This document shows positions 1-6,102 of a stretch of DNA of 12,193 nt, piece by piece. Position numbers and translations under genes: made by a program. Numbering within the stretch: position 1 is the first letter of the stretch; each line of letters starts with the position of its first letter. The stretch comes from an uncultured Lachnospiraceae bacterium (GTDB lineage: Bacteria > Bacillota > Clostridia > Lachnospirales > Lachnospiraceae): positions 1 through 12,193 of the forward strand of contig CAJUBR010000080.1 of the NCBI GenBank assembly GCA_910584695.1, given 5' to 3'. The notes beneath the pieces are model-generated. The model saw nothing but the letters and a program-made list of their open reading frames with translations. It did no database searches and was not told the origin of the DNA.

Positions 1-66
1 GAAGAAATATTTTACATGGATGAAAAAATATATGAGTGCTATTTTCATGGAGGAGGTATTCGATAA
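1..66 (+). CDS. 3' end of an upstream gene, possibly radical SAM mobile pair protein A
   Basis: Frame 1 is open from the window edge to a TAA at 64-66 and gives 21 residues ending in CYFHGGGIR. The GGAGGAGGT near its end also serves as the ribosome binding site of the next gene, and the two genes overlap at the stop, as in a tightly coupled operon. The following gene is of the mobile-pair B type, which normally sits directly behind a pair A radical SAM gene, so this tail is probably pair A. That identity is inferred from context only, because the visible residues carry no diagnostic motif. Confidence 0.5.
   Translation, partial: EEIFYMDEKIYECYFHGGGIR
51..57 (+). promoter_or_regulatory. Ribosome binding site that fixes an ATA start
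   Basis: AGGAGGT lies five bases upstream of the ATA at 63-65, the ideal distance. No ATG, GTG or TTG stands in the correct frame at a usable distance downstream of it. The only canonical start in that frame, GTG at 36-38, lies upstream of this site. Confidence 0.7.
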
Positions 67-914
67 TAAATATAATTGAAAAGGAAATTGAGGTAAAGGA
101 TTTGCTGACAAAATCCAATCTCCCTGCCAGTGATTATGTTATTAATCCATATGTGGGCTGTCCCCATGGATGTAAATACTGCTATGCCAGCTTCATGAAA
201 AGATTTACAGGACACAACGAGGACTGGGGAACATTTATAGACATTAAAAGATGTTCAAAACAGATAAGTAAAAATAAATTAAAGGGGAAGACAGTTTTTC
301 TGGCATCTGTCACAGATTGTTATAATCCTTATGAGGAAAAATATTGTATAACACAAAGTATATTAAAGCAGCTTATGGATGTAGAATGTACAGTTAGTAT
401 TTCAACAAAGTCATCGCTGATTTTGAGAGATGTGGAATTGTTGAAACAATTTAAAGATGCATCTGTAGCTGTGTCTATTAATACTCTAGATGAGAGTTTT
501 AAGAATGATATGGATAAAGCAAGCAGTATTGAGGCTCGTATGAATACGCTTAAAGTATTGCATGAAAACGGAATTCATACGGTGTTATTTATGTCGCCGA
601 TATTTCCAGCAATAACAGATTATAAGGAAATTATAGAAAAAAGTAGGCTGTTTGTTGATGAGTATTGGTTTGAAAATCTGAATCTTAGAGGGAAGTATAA
701 GGCTTGGATACTTAGATATATAAATGAAAAACATCCCCAATATGCTGATTTGTATAAGCAGATATATGTGGATGGGAATAAAGATTACTGGGATGAATTG
801 GGAGAGGAGATAGAAGTGTATTGTGCAGAACATTCTATTTTACATACAAATTTCTTTTATCATGAACAACTTGTAAGACAGAAGAAGGTAAATAAATTAA
901 AGCTAGGAAAATAA
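63..914 (+). CDS. Radical SAM protein, mobile pair B type (SPL-like), non-canonical start
   Basis: This is a radical SAM enzyme of about 283 residues. The cluster motif is C-x3-C-x2-C in GCPHGCKYCYASF (Cys33, Cys37 and Cys40 counted from the ATA at 63), which would bind a 4Fe-4S cluster and S-adenosylmethionine. The stretches DYVINPYVGCPHGC and SVTDCYNPYEEKY match the spore-photoproduct-lyase-like group and, from memory, the family called radical SAM mobile pair protein B. Substrate and reaction are unknown. The neighbouring MarR and flavodoxin genes fit that mobile cassette. The start is odd: the ribosome binding site at 51-57 points to ATA at 63, overlapping the upstream stop as ATAA where ATGA would be usual. 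GTG at 36 is in frame but lies inside the upstream gene and before the binding site. The rest of the frame is intact. The gene may be poorly translated or silent. Confidence 0.8.
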   Translation: MINIIEKEIEVKDLLTKSNLPASDYVINPYVGCPHGCKYCYASFMKRFTGHNEDWGTFIDIKRCSKQISKNKLKGKTVFLASVTDCYNPYEEKYCITQSILKQLMDVECTVSISTKSSLILRDVELLKQFKDASVAVSINTLDESFKNDMDKASSIEARMNTLKVLHENGIHTVLFMSPIFPAITDYKEIIEKSRLFVDEYWFENLNLRGKYKAWILRYINEKHPQYADLYKQIYVDGNKDYWDELGEEIEVYCAEHSILHTNFFYHEQLVRQKKVNKLKLGK

Positions 915-939
915 TCCCGTCTTTTTGCGTGAAAATAAA

Positions 940-968
940 TTGACTTAATTCTAATATTGTTGTAATAT
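940..968 (+). promoter_or_regulatory. Promoter of the MarR-type regulator gene
   Basis: TTGACT at 940-945 and TAATAT at 963-968 are separated by 17 bases, a good vegetative sigma factor promoter. It lies 40 bases upstream of the MarR start in the 94-base gap behind the radical SAM gene. The regulator and flavodoxin can therefore be transcribed independently of the radical SAM genes. Confidence 0.65.
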
Positions 969-976
969 ATAGATAA

Positions 977-988
977 GCAATATATTGC
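977..988 (+). promoter_or_regulatory. Perfect palindrome, candidate MarR operator
   Basis: GCAATATATTGC is a perfect 12-base palindrome placed 8 bases after the -10 box, close to the expected transcription start. A looser dyad, CTAATATT/AATATATAG (951-972), overlaps the -10 box. The position suits autorepression by the MarR-type protein encoded just downstream. Binding is inferred. Confidence 0.45.
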
Positions 989-1008
989 ATAAATAAGGAG
1001 GGAAAGCA

Positions 1009-1473
1009 ATGAACGCGTCTGATGTTTATAGAATGATGGATCATAAATATGCCTTATTTGGCTTGTTTTTTGCATTTCATAACAGGCTTCAGGCGGTAGG
1101 AGATTCGTTTTATGAAGAAATCACCTGTAAACAGTTTTTCTTGTTAGCATGTATGAATCTTTATCAGGAGGAAGCACCTACAGCAAATGAACTGGCGAAG
1201 ACAATGGGATGTTCGCGGCAGAATGTAAAAGAGATATTGAACAGTCTGGAAAAGAAGCAATTTGTCCATTTAGAAACAGATTTAAAGGATAAGAGAAAAA
1301 AGAGGGTATATTTGACAGCACAAGCACAGCTTATGGGTGCAAAGTATCATCAGAAGGAAATGGATTTTTTGCAATATTTATATGAGGGAGTTTCAGAAGA
1401 TGAAGTGGATAGTGCTTATGGCATTATTTCAAAATTAGAGAATAATTTAAAAAGAATGGGAGGAAGTTTATAG
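1009..1473 (+). CDS. MarR-family regulator of the mobile radical SAM cassette
   Basis: This is a 154-residue winged-helix regulator of normal MarR length. The DNA-binding part runs from about residue 57 to 103: the helix-turn-helix TANELAKTMGCSRQNVKEIL, then a basic wing with DLKDKRKKRVYLT. Flanking helices (about 8-50 and 108-150) should form the dimer interface. The start is ATG 1009, with AAGGAGGG at 995-1002 six bases upstream. From memory, a specific MarR subfamily accompanies mobile radical SAM pairs, and this protein and its place directly behind a pair B gene fit it. It has its own promoter and a palindrome upstream, so it probably represses itself and perhaps the cassette. The ligand is unknown. 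The gene ends two bases before the flavodoxin start, so the two are co-transcribed. Confidence 0.85.
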   Translation: MNASDVYRMMDHKYALFGLFFAFHNRLQAVGDSFYEEITCKQFFLLACMNLYQEEAPTANELAKTMGCSRQNVKEILNSLEKKQFVHLETDLKDKRKKRVYLTAQAQLMGAKYHQKEMDFLQYLYEGVSEDEVDSAYGIISKLENNLKRMGGSL

Positions 1474-1475
1474 TT

Positions 1476-2002
1476 ATGAAAACAATAATAATTTATAATT
1501 CACAGACAGGTTTTACGAAGCGTTATGCAGAGTGGATAGCTGAAAAAAGTGGTGCGGATTGCTATGAATTGAGCGAAGCTAAGAAGAAAAGCATGGATAA
1601 TTATGATGCTATTATTTATGGTGGTGGGCATGTGCAGGTGGAATAAGTAAGCTTAGTTGGTTTAAGGGAAATATAAATAAGTGGGAAGGTAAAAAACTTA
1701 TAACATTTTGCGTTGGTGGAAGTCCGTTAGATAATCCGGAGATAGAACCGGCTCTTAAAAAGAATTTTAGTGAAGATGAAATGAGTAAAGTAAAGGTGTT
1801 TTATTGTCCTGGTGGATTTAATTATGAGAAAATGTCAACAACATCAAAGCTGATGATGAAGGTGTTTATTAAGACGTTGAAAGCCAAAAAGAACAAGACA
1901 GCGGAAGATGAAGTTATGATAAAAATGATTTCTTCATCTTATGATATTTCTGATATAAAGTATATTGAACCTATTTTGGAATGCTTGAACGAAGGGAATT
2001 AG
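1476..2002 (+). pseudogene. Flavodoxin-domain protein, broken by a one-base deletion
   Basis: An ATG at 1476, two bases after the MarR stop, opens 56 codons ending at TAA 1644-1646. The N-terminus carries the FMN phosphate loop SQTGFT (residues 9-14) after a hydrophobic beta strand. The frame one base back continues the protein without a break from about 1626 (WACAGGISKLSWFKG, then LITFCVGGSPLDNPE, then VKVFYCPGGFNYEKM) to TAG at 2000-2002. Restoring one T in the run GGTGGTGGGCA near 1628 would give GGWACAGG and an intact protein of about 175 residues, the usual size for flavodoxin-domain proteins of this type. Such a protein would carry electrons, plausibly to the radical SAM enzymes of the cassette, but that role is inferred. 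As sequenced, the gene yields only a 56-residue stub. A sequencing error is the main alternative. Confidence 0.8.
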
Positions 2003-2022
2003 ATATAGTTTATATTTAATAA

Positions 2023-2424
2023 ATGCTCTCTTTTATGTGTAGGAAAAAGAGAGGAAAGTGTATTGAAAAGGTAGCTGAGATTGCCCTGAAATATGGATAT
2101 GATTCACCGACAGCTTTTAATCGTGCATTTCAGAGCATACACGGCATAGTACCATCAGTAACAAAAAAGGAAAATGCAACTTTGAAATCCTATCCGGCAA
2201 TAAAGTTTTCTATTTCGGTACAAGGTATGGAGGAAATGAATTTCAGAATTGAAACAAAAAAAGCCTTTCAGATTATTGGAAAAATTTGTCCATTAAGTAA
2301 AGTGCTTGAAGAGAATTTTGCAAGGATACCACATGAATGGGATACGGCACAAGGAAATGGAACACTTTCAGAGCTTTATGAATTGATGAACAATAAGCCG
2401 GAGGGATTGCTAAGGAGGCATTAA
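2023..2424 (+). pseudogene. AraC-type regulator with GyrI-like effector domain, truncated at both ends
   Basis: The frame encodes the second half of an AraC DNA-binding domain (VAEIALKYGYDSPTAFNRAF, then QSIHGIVPS) joined to the start of a GyrI-like small-molecule-binding domain (NFRIETKKAFQIIG onward). Complete members are near 280-300 residues and start with a full pair of helix-turn-helix motifs. Here the first of these is missing: residues before about IEKVAEIA have no family likeness and a stop lies just upstream. The C-terminus stops after NNKPEGLL, where the frame runs into unrelated sequence near 2410. Without the first helix-turn-helix and most of the effector domain it cannot be a working regulator. 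Confidence 0.75.
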
Positions 2425-2537
2425 AAGAGTTGGAAACACTTGTTAAGGTGGAAGGAAGAGGTAGACTTATTTCTTCAAATAGCAAGATGGGGGAGAGAAT
2501 AACCAGTGAAAGAAGGGAGAATGTGAATGAGATATAA
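2406..2537 (+). pseudogene. 3' remnant of an unidentified gene, fused to the AraC/GyrI fragment
   Basis: After the AraC/GyrI frame loses its likeness, another frame reads through 43 residues, starting AKEALKELETLVKVEG and ending ITSERRENVNEI, to TAA at 2535-2537. It is charged and helix-prone like a real C-terminus and has no start codon. A stop lies just upstream at 2394-2396. Its stop lies 11 bases inside the next AraC gene, an overlap typical of neighbouring operon genes. It is therefore probably the surviving tail of the gene that once preceded that AraC gene, with a deletion joint near 2405-2411. I do not recognise the family. Confidence 0.4.
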
Positions 2538-3387
2538 TACAATTTATCATCCATTGACGGCAACTCCATTCAGAAGGAATAATTTTTATGCGGAATTCGC
2601 CCCTTCTAAAGAATTACAATCCTACATCAGATGCTATTGGGGAACAGAAAATCCGCTTATACAAATCGAAAATTATGACGCACTGGAATTAGTAATTCCA
2701 GATACCTGTGTGGATATTATATACCATATAGATTACACCAATAATACCGTAACTGGTGGATTCTGCGGAATAAATGATTGTAGTTTCCACGCACATGACA
2801 ACGGAACTGTAGGGCATATGATATCGACATTTGCTATTCGTTTTTATGCGTGGAGTGCATATGCATTTGCCGATGATTCTTTACAATCTACCATAAATGG
2901 TTATTTCGATATAGGTTCAAGGTTTAAATGGCTGGACAAGATTATTCGTCCCAAACTGTTAGAACTGAAAACTTTACAGGAAAAAGCTTCTTTTACAGAA
3001 CAAGTATTACTTAAAAGATTATCTGATGTGAGAGAAAATGCAGTTGTAAACGATACAATACAAAATATTTTGATAAATAAAGGTTCTTTGGATATAGCAA
3101 ATTTAGCAAAGGAATCCTTTGTAAGTACCAGGCAATTGGAACGATTGTTTCATGAGTACATTGGCATCACGCCTAAAAAGTTAAGCAATTTGATACGGTA
3201 TCAGTTCTTGTGGAGAGACATTTTGTGTGAGCCGGATTTTGATGTGTTAAGTGCGGTCCATAAATTTGGATATACAGATCAATCTCACTTATTACGGGAA
3301 TTCAAGAGATATCATTCAATGGATATACATAATGCAAGAATAATGGCTTTCAAGGATGTCGGAAATATACAAGATGTTTTCGTATAA
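2527..3387 (+). CDS. AraC-family transcriptional regulator
   Basis: This is a 286-residue AraC/XylS-type activator. The C-terminal DNA-binding domain lies at about residues 186-272. The first helix-turn-helix includes DIANLAKESFVSTRQLERLF and the second includes LSAVHKFGYTDQSHLLREFK, with the typical GITPKKLSNLIRYQ between them. The N-terminal 150 residues (FAPSKELQSYIRCYWG, VIPDTCVDIIYHID) look like the beta-rich sensing domain found in regulators of this kind; the ligand is unknown. The start is ATG 2527 with a GGGAGA ribosome binding site about nine bases upstream, and it overlaps the tail of a deleted upstream gene. The frame is intact. The VOC-DUF3795 gene begins 41 bases later and is the obvious candidate target or operon partner. 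Confidence 0.85.
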   Translation: MRYNTIYHPLTATPFRRNNFYAEFAPSKELQSYIRCYWGTENPLIQIENYDALELVIPDTCVDIIYHIDYTNNTVTGGFCGINDCSFHAHDNGTVGHMISTFAIRFYAWSAYAFADDSLQSTINGYFDIGSRFKWLDKIIRPKLLELKTLQEKASFTEQVLLKRLSDVRENAVVNDTIQNILINKGSLDIANLAKESFVSTRQLERLFHEYIGITPKKLSNLIRYQFLWRDILCEPDFDVLSAVHKFGYTDQSHLLREFKRYHSMDIHNARIMAFKDVGNIQDVFV

Positions 3388-3428
3388 ATTTAGTATAATA
3401 GTTTTCATATTCTAACAGGCAGGAAAGG

Positions 3429-4187
3429 ATGAAAAAGATGAAATACTGTACCACTGTAATTGCAGTGCGAGATATGGAAAAATCTTTGCTATTTTATAAG
3501 GATTTATTTAATCAGGATGTACTTGTGGATTTGGGGGAAAATAAGACTTTGACATGTGGATTGGCATTGCAGCAGGGATTGGAACATATAGCCGGCTTTG
3601 ATGCAAGTACCATGAAATTTCGTTCCAATACCCTGGAGTTGTATTTTGAAACAGAAGATTTTGATGGGTTTATGCAGTTGTTAGATTCTTATCCACAGGT
3701 GGAAAGACTTCATGAGCCGAAAACTTTTCCGTGGCTTCAGAGAGGAATTCACATCTTTGACCCGGACGGACATTTGATAGAAGTTTCAGAGAGTATGTAT
3801 TCTGTTGCCTGTAAGCAGTTTAAAGCAGGTAAAACCATAGAGGAAGCAGCAAAATTAGTTCAACATCCCATAGAAGTGGTGAAGGGTTGGTATGAAGCGT
3901 ATCAAAAGGAGCTAATAAGTGTCTGTGGTACAGATTGTAGAGCGTGTTATTGTTTCGGCAAAATGTGTAATGGATGCAATTCCTGTGAGGGAAAAGTGTT
4001 TCATGCACCGGAAGGAAAAGCTTGTCCGATTTATGATTGTGTTAGAAATAGTAAATGTATGCAAAATTGTGGAGAATGTGGTGAAGTGCCGTGTAAGATA
4101 TGGTTTGATACCAGAGACCCGAAGTTTTCAGATGAAGAATTTGGCGAAAATGTAGCAATGAGGGTACAGGCATTGAAAAAGGGATAG
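3429..4187 (+). CDS. VOC (glyoxalase-fold) domain fused to a cysteine-rich DUF3795 domain
   Basis: This is a 252-residue two-domain protein. Residues 4-122 form a VOC/glyoxalase-fold unit (TVIAVRDMEKSLLFYKDLF at the start, HIFDPDGHLIEVSES at the end). A helical linker (about 128-162) contains GKTIEEAAKLVQHP. Residues 165-252 match the DUF3795 type, with 13 cysteines between Cys166 and Cys222 (CGTDCRACYCFGKMCNGC, then CPIYDC, then CGECGEVPC), which suggests zinc or iron-sulfur binding. The ending DTRDPKFSDEEFGENV is also typical of DUF3795. Both parts usually occur as separate proteins of about 120 and 90 residues. The substrate is unknown; VOC proteins range from lyases to antibiotic-binding proteins. 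ATG 3438 is an equally good start, because AAGG at 3425-3428 is better spaced to it. The TfoX gene follows at once. Confidence 0.8.
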   Translation: MKKMKYCTTVIAVRDMEKSLLFYKDLFNQDVLVDLGENKTLTCGLALQQGLEHIAGFDASTMKFRSNTLELYFETEDFDGFMQLLDSYPQVERLHEPKTFPWLQRGIHIFDPDGHLIEVSESMYSVACKQFKAGKTIEEAAKLVQHPIEVVKGWYEAYQKELISVCGTDCRACYCFGKMCNGCNSCEGKVFHAPEGKACPIYDCVRNSKCMQNCGECGEVPCKIWFDTRDPKFSDEEFGENVAMRVQALKKG

Positions 4188-4193
4188 GTGTTT

Positions 4194-4517
4194 ATGGCGA
4201 AGAATAAAGAACTTGCGGAATACATAATGGACCAGCTATCTGATTTAGGAAATGTACGAAATATTCCTATGATGGGTGGATATGTTTTTTATTATAAAGA
4301 ACGGATATTTGGTGGGATTTATGGCAATGGTTTTATGGTGAAGATTACAGAGACAAGTAAGAAATTTATGCCGGACAGTGAACCAGAGCCACCATATGAA
4401 GGTGCAAAACCAATGTTACCGGTAACCATTTTGGATGATAGAACTGCGTTACAGAATATGGTGGACGAAATGTACTCGGAATTACCAGAAAGAAAACCCA
4501 AAAAGAAAAAAGCATAA
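4194..4517 (+). CDS. TfoX N-terminal domain protein
   Basis: This is a 107-residue protein beginning MAKNKELAEYIMDQLSDLG, with MMGGYVFYYKERIFGGIYGN and the late LPVTILDDRTALQNMVDEMY, the pattern of the stand-alone TfoX/Sxy N-domain family common in Clostridia. The family fold is known but its role outside competence regulation is not. The C-terminus is lysine rich (KPKKKKA). ATG 4194 is chosen over GTG 4188 because GGGATAGG at 4181-4188 sits five bases before it. The start lies seven bases after the VOC-DUF3795 stop, so the two are translated from one transcript. The frame is complete. Confidence 0.85.
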   Translation: MAKNKELAEYIMDQLSDLGNVRNIPMMGGYVFYYKERIFGGIYGNGFMVKITETSKKFMPDSEPEPPYEGAKPMLPVTILDDRTALQNMVDEMYSELPERKPKKKKA

Positions 4518-4673
4518 ATTGTGGAAAGTCACTCAGTTTACGATGATGTAAATTGGAGATTATGTGTTTTATGAGTGCCTAGCGGAATTGGTTATCAGTT
4601 ATAATGGTAGAAGTTATAACAAGGAAAGCATTGAAGATGCGAGATAGCATAATACAATTTGATTTTTTGAAGG

Positions 4674-4708
4674 CCCTGCTAACTGTAAAGGTTAGTGGGG
4701 TGTTTTTC
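4674..4708 (+). terminator. Rho-independent terminator
   Basis: CCCTGCTAAC (4674-4683) pairs with GTTAGTGGGG with two wobble pairs, around a short loop. The sequence after it is TGTTTTTCG. It would end the AraC/VOC/TfoX transcript about 150 bases after the last stop. Confidence 0.75.
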
Positions 4709-4734
4709 GTTTATATCGATAATATTTTGAGATT

Positions 4735-4763
4735 TTTTGTATATGATAGAAAAAATCTATAAT
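4735..4763 (+). promoter_or_regulatory. Probable promoter of the phosphoesterase pseudogene
   Basis: A perfect TATAAT at 4758-4763 is preceded at 17 bases by the weak -35 candidate TTTTGT (4735-4740). It follows the terminator and lies 46 bases before the ATG at 4809. The -10 box is strong and the -35 box poor. Confidence 0.45.
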
Positions 4764-4808
4764 AAAATAGATATTAACAGTGAACAGAAATTTTCTGGGA
4801 GGTAGAAG

Positions 4809-5921
4809 ATGCTGTATGACATTAGAACAAGTGAAAAGGCAGCTACCACGCTTGAAGCATTAACAGGTGTAAGTAGGACAATTTGGTTGGCAGAACAATA
4901 TAAAAATTATGGCAGAATAGATTATACATATGCAGATGACTACGCATTTGTTCCTATCAGACATGAGGATGAAATATGTTATTTATATGAAATTGTAAAA
5001 TATGAGAGACACCCAATTGGAGAAATTAAGAGAGTAGCGGAGAGGAAAAAGTTGGTTAGTTATTATATTTTTCAATTAAGCGATTTGCATTTTGGATCAA
5101 AAAATGTTGACATTGCAGAGAGACGTTTAAAATCTTTAATCAAGACTCAGCTTGCCAGTATAGAATTAGAAGATGATGTAAACTTTTTAATAACGGGATA
5201 TGCTGTTGATAGCCCAAAGTAAGTTACAGAAAATGATTACAGTGATTTTGCAGATTTTTTAGAGGAAAGATGTGGGAAAAAGCCTATTCGTGTTTTAGGA
5301 AATCATGACATAAACAATCATGGTTTGGCGTTTTTTCATGGCAAACAGCACATTGCTAATATTGTTGGGAATTATCCCAAAATAGAAATCTTAGAAGATG
5401 TAAAAGTTATTCTACTACTTTTTAATTCTAATACAAATGGAAGCTTTGCAATGGGCGAAATTGGAATAGCACAGATGTCAGAAATGGGAAATTTGCTTGA
5501 TTCGGTGAATAATCTTAATCAGTATCTGCTTATTGCTGTAATGCATCACCATTTATTGCCGATACCACAATCGGATTATTATGATGAAAAATGGTATAAG
5601 AAGATTATTCCTAATGGTTTTTTGGATGAAACATTAAGGTTGCTTGATGCGGATATATTTATGGAGTGGTTAAGTAAGAGTAATGTAAAATGTGTCCTTC
5701 ATGGGCATAAACATATTCCATTTATAAATGAGCATAACGGTATTAAAGTGATTTCATGCGGTTCTTCAACAGGACAAATAGTTCATAAGGAACGAGGGAA
5801 AACTTATATTAGCTATAATTTAGTAAAAATCTGTAGAGATACAATGATTTGTACACAGTTTGCTGAGGAAGTATATGGAGCAGGCGCAAAGAATATAAGA
5901 ACAGAAGTAATAAAATTATAA
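4809..5921 (+). pseudogene. Calcineurin-like metallophosphoesterase, inactivated by a stop codon and a lost metal ligand
   Basis: One frame of 370 codons is interrupted only by TAA at 5220-5222 (codon 138). The metallophosphoesterase motifs are in order: DLH in QLSDLHFGS (Asp92, His94), GNHD (164-167), the histidine motif in VMHHHLLP, and GHKH in VLHGHKHIPF. The second motif, normally GD in a setting like ITGDxVDSP, reads ITGYAVDSP: Asp131 is Tyr (TAT at 5199-5201), which removes a bridging metal ligand. The first 85 residues are an extra N-terminal region I do not recognise. The start ATG 4809 has GGGAGGT about five bases upstream. Downstream of the stop there is no good internal start. Because both the chain and the active site are broken, this is a dead gene. 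When intact, the enzyme would have cleaved phosphoesters using two metal ions. Confidence 0.85.
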
Positions 5922-5937
5922 TATATCTGGAAAGAAT

Positions 5938-5962
5938 GGCGGGAGCATATCCCGCCGTTTCT
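5938..5962 (+). terminator. Hairpin terminator after the phosphoesterase
   Basis: GGCGGGA (5938-5944) and TCCCGCC (5950-5956) form a perfect seven-pair GC-rich stem with a five-base loop, followed by GTTTCTG. The T tract is short, so termination may be partial. It separates the decayed region from the PBP promoters. Confidence 0.6.
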
Positions 5963-5984
5963 GCATTATAAAGAATTTTTTTAC

Positions 5985-6013
5985 TTGACTTATAAATCTT
6001 ACTGGTGTAATAT
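5985..6013 (+). promoter_or_regulatory. Upstream promoter of the PBP operon
   Basis: TTGACT (5985-5990), a 17-base spacer and TAATAT (6008-6013) make a near-consensus promoter. Its spacer and -10 box are covered by the first BlaI-type dyad, so a bound repressor would block RNA polymerase. Confidence 0.7.
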
Positions 6014-6015
6014 TT
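5994..6015 (+). promoter_or_regulatory. BlaI/MecI-type operator 1
   Basis: AAATCTTAC, four bases, then GTAATATTT. The core TTAC-N4-GTAA (5999-6010) is a dyad. It matches the half-sites of the Bacillus licheniformis bla operators as I recall them (one strand AAATCTTAC, ATAT, GTAATACTTT). The right half also contains TGTA of the staphylococcal TACA-N2-TGTA motif. Confidence 0.65.
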
Positions 6016-6038
6016 TAGCGAGACATTATCAAATTTTT

Positions 6039-6066
6039 TTGACGTAAAATCTTACATTAGTAATAT
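6039..6066 (+). promoter_or_regulatory. Downstream promoter of the PBP operon
   Basis: TTGACG (6039-6044), a 16-base spacer and TAATAT (6061-6066), 36 bases before the PBP ATG. It repeats the layout of the promoter 53-54 bases upstream, and its -10 box overlaps the second dyad. Confidence 0.6.
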
Positions 6067-6068
6067 TT
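6047..6068 (+). promoter_or_regulatory. BlaI/MecI-type operator 2
   Basis: AAATCTTAC, four bases, then GTAATATTT, the same arms as operator 1, placed exactly 53 bases downstream. The core is TTACATTAGTAA (6052-6063). The left half contains TACA. Two copies of the same dyad in front of one gene argue against chance. Confidence 0.65.
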
Positions 6069-6102
6069 AACATTAAAGTGGTTTCAATTTGGAGGATAGC
6101 TC

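Larger units (their letters stand above)
4518..4808 (+). other. Gene-free stretch between the TfoX gene and the phosphoesterase pseudogene
   Basis: About 290 bases hold no credible gene. The first 150 are AT rich with no recognisable feature beyond the short palindrome GTTATAAC at 4613-4620. A hairpin terminator at 4674-4708 and a probable promoter at 4735-4763 follow. Confidence 0.6.

Noticed and set aside
36..62. GTG 36 as start of the radical SAM gene
   Set aside because: It lies before the strong ribosome binding site, inside the upstream gene, and would add residues read from the binding site itself. No suitable binding site stands in front of it.
1600..1660. Programmed frameshift in the flavodoxin gene
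   Set aside because: There is no slippery heptamer or downstream structure at the shift, and a simple one-base loss explains it.
3394..3399. TATAAT between the AraC and VOC-DUF3795 genes as a promoter
   Set aside because: No acceptable -35 box lies at 16-18 bases, so I cannot tell it from AT-rich background.
3919..4155. 78-residue forward frame inside the DUF3795 part
   Set aside because: The conserved cysteine pattern is in the other frame, so this is an overlap by chance.
4604..4762. 52-residue open frame spanning the gap before the phosphoesterase
   Set aside because: It runs through the terminator hairpin and into the -10 box, and it has no ribosome binding site.
5190..5240. Stop-codon readthrough or recoding in the phosphoesterase
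   Set aside because: The nearby loss of a metal-binding aspartate makes a functional read-through product unlikely, and no recoding signal is visible.
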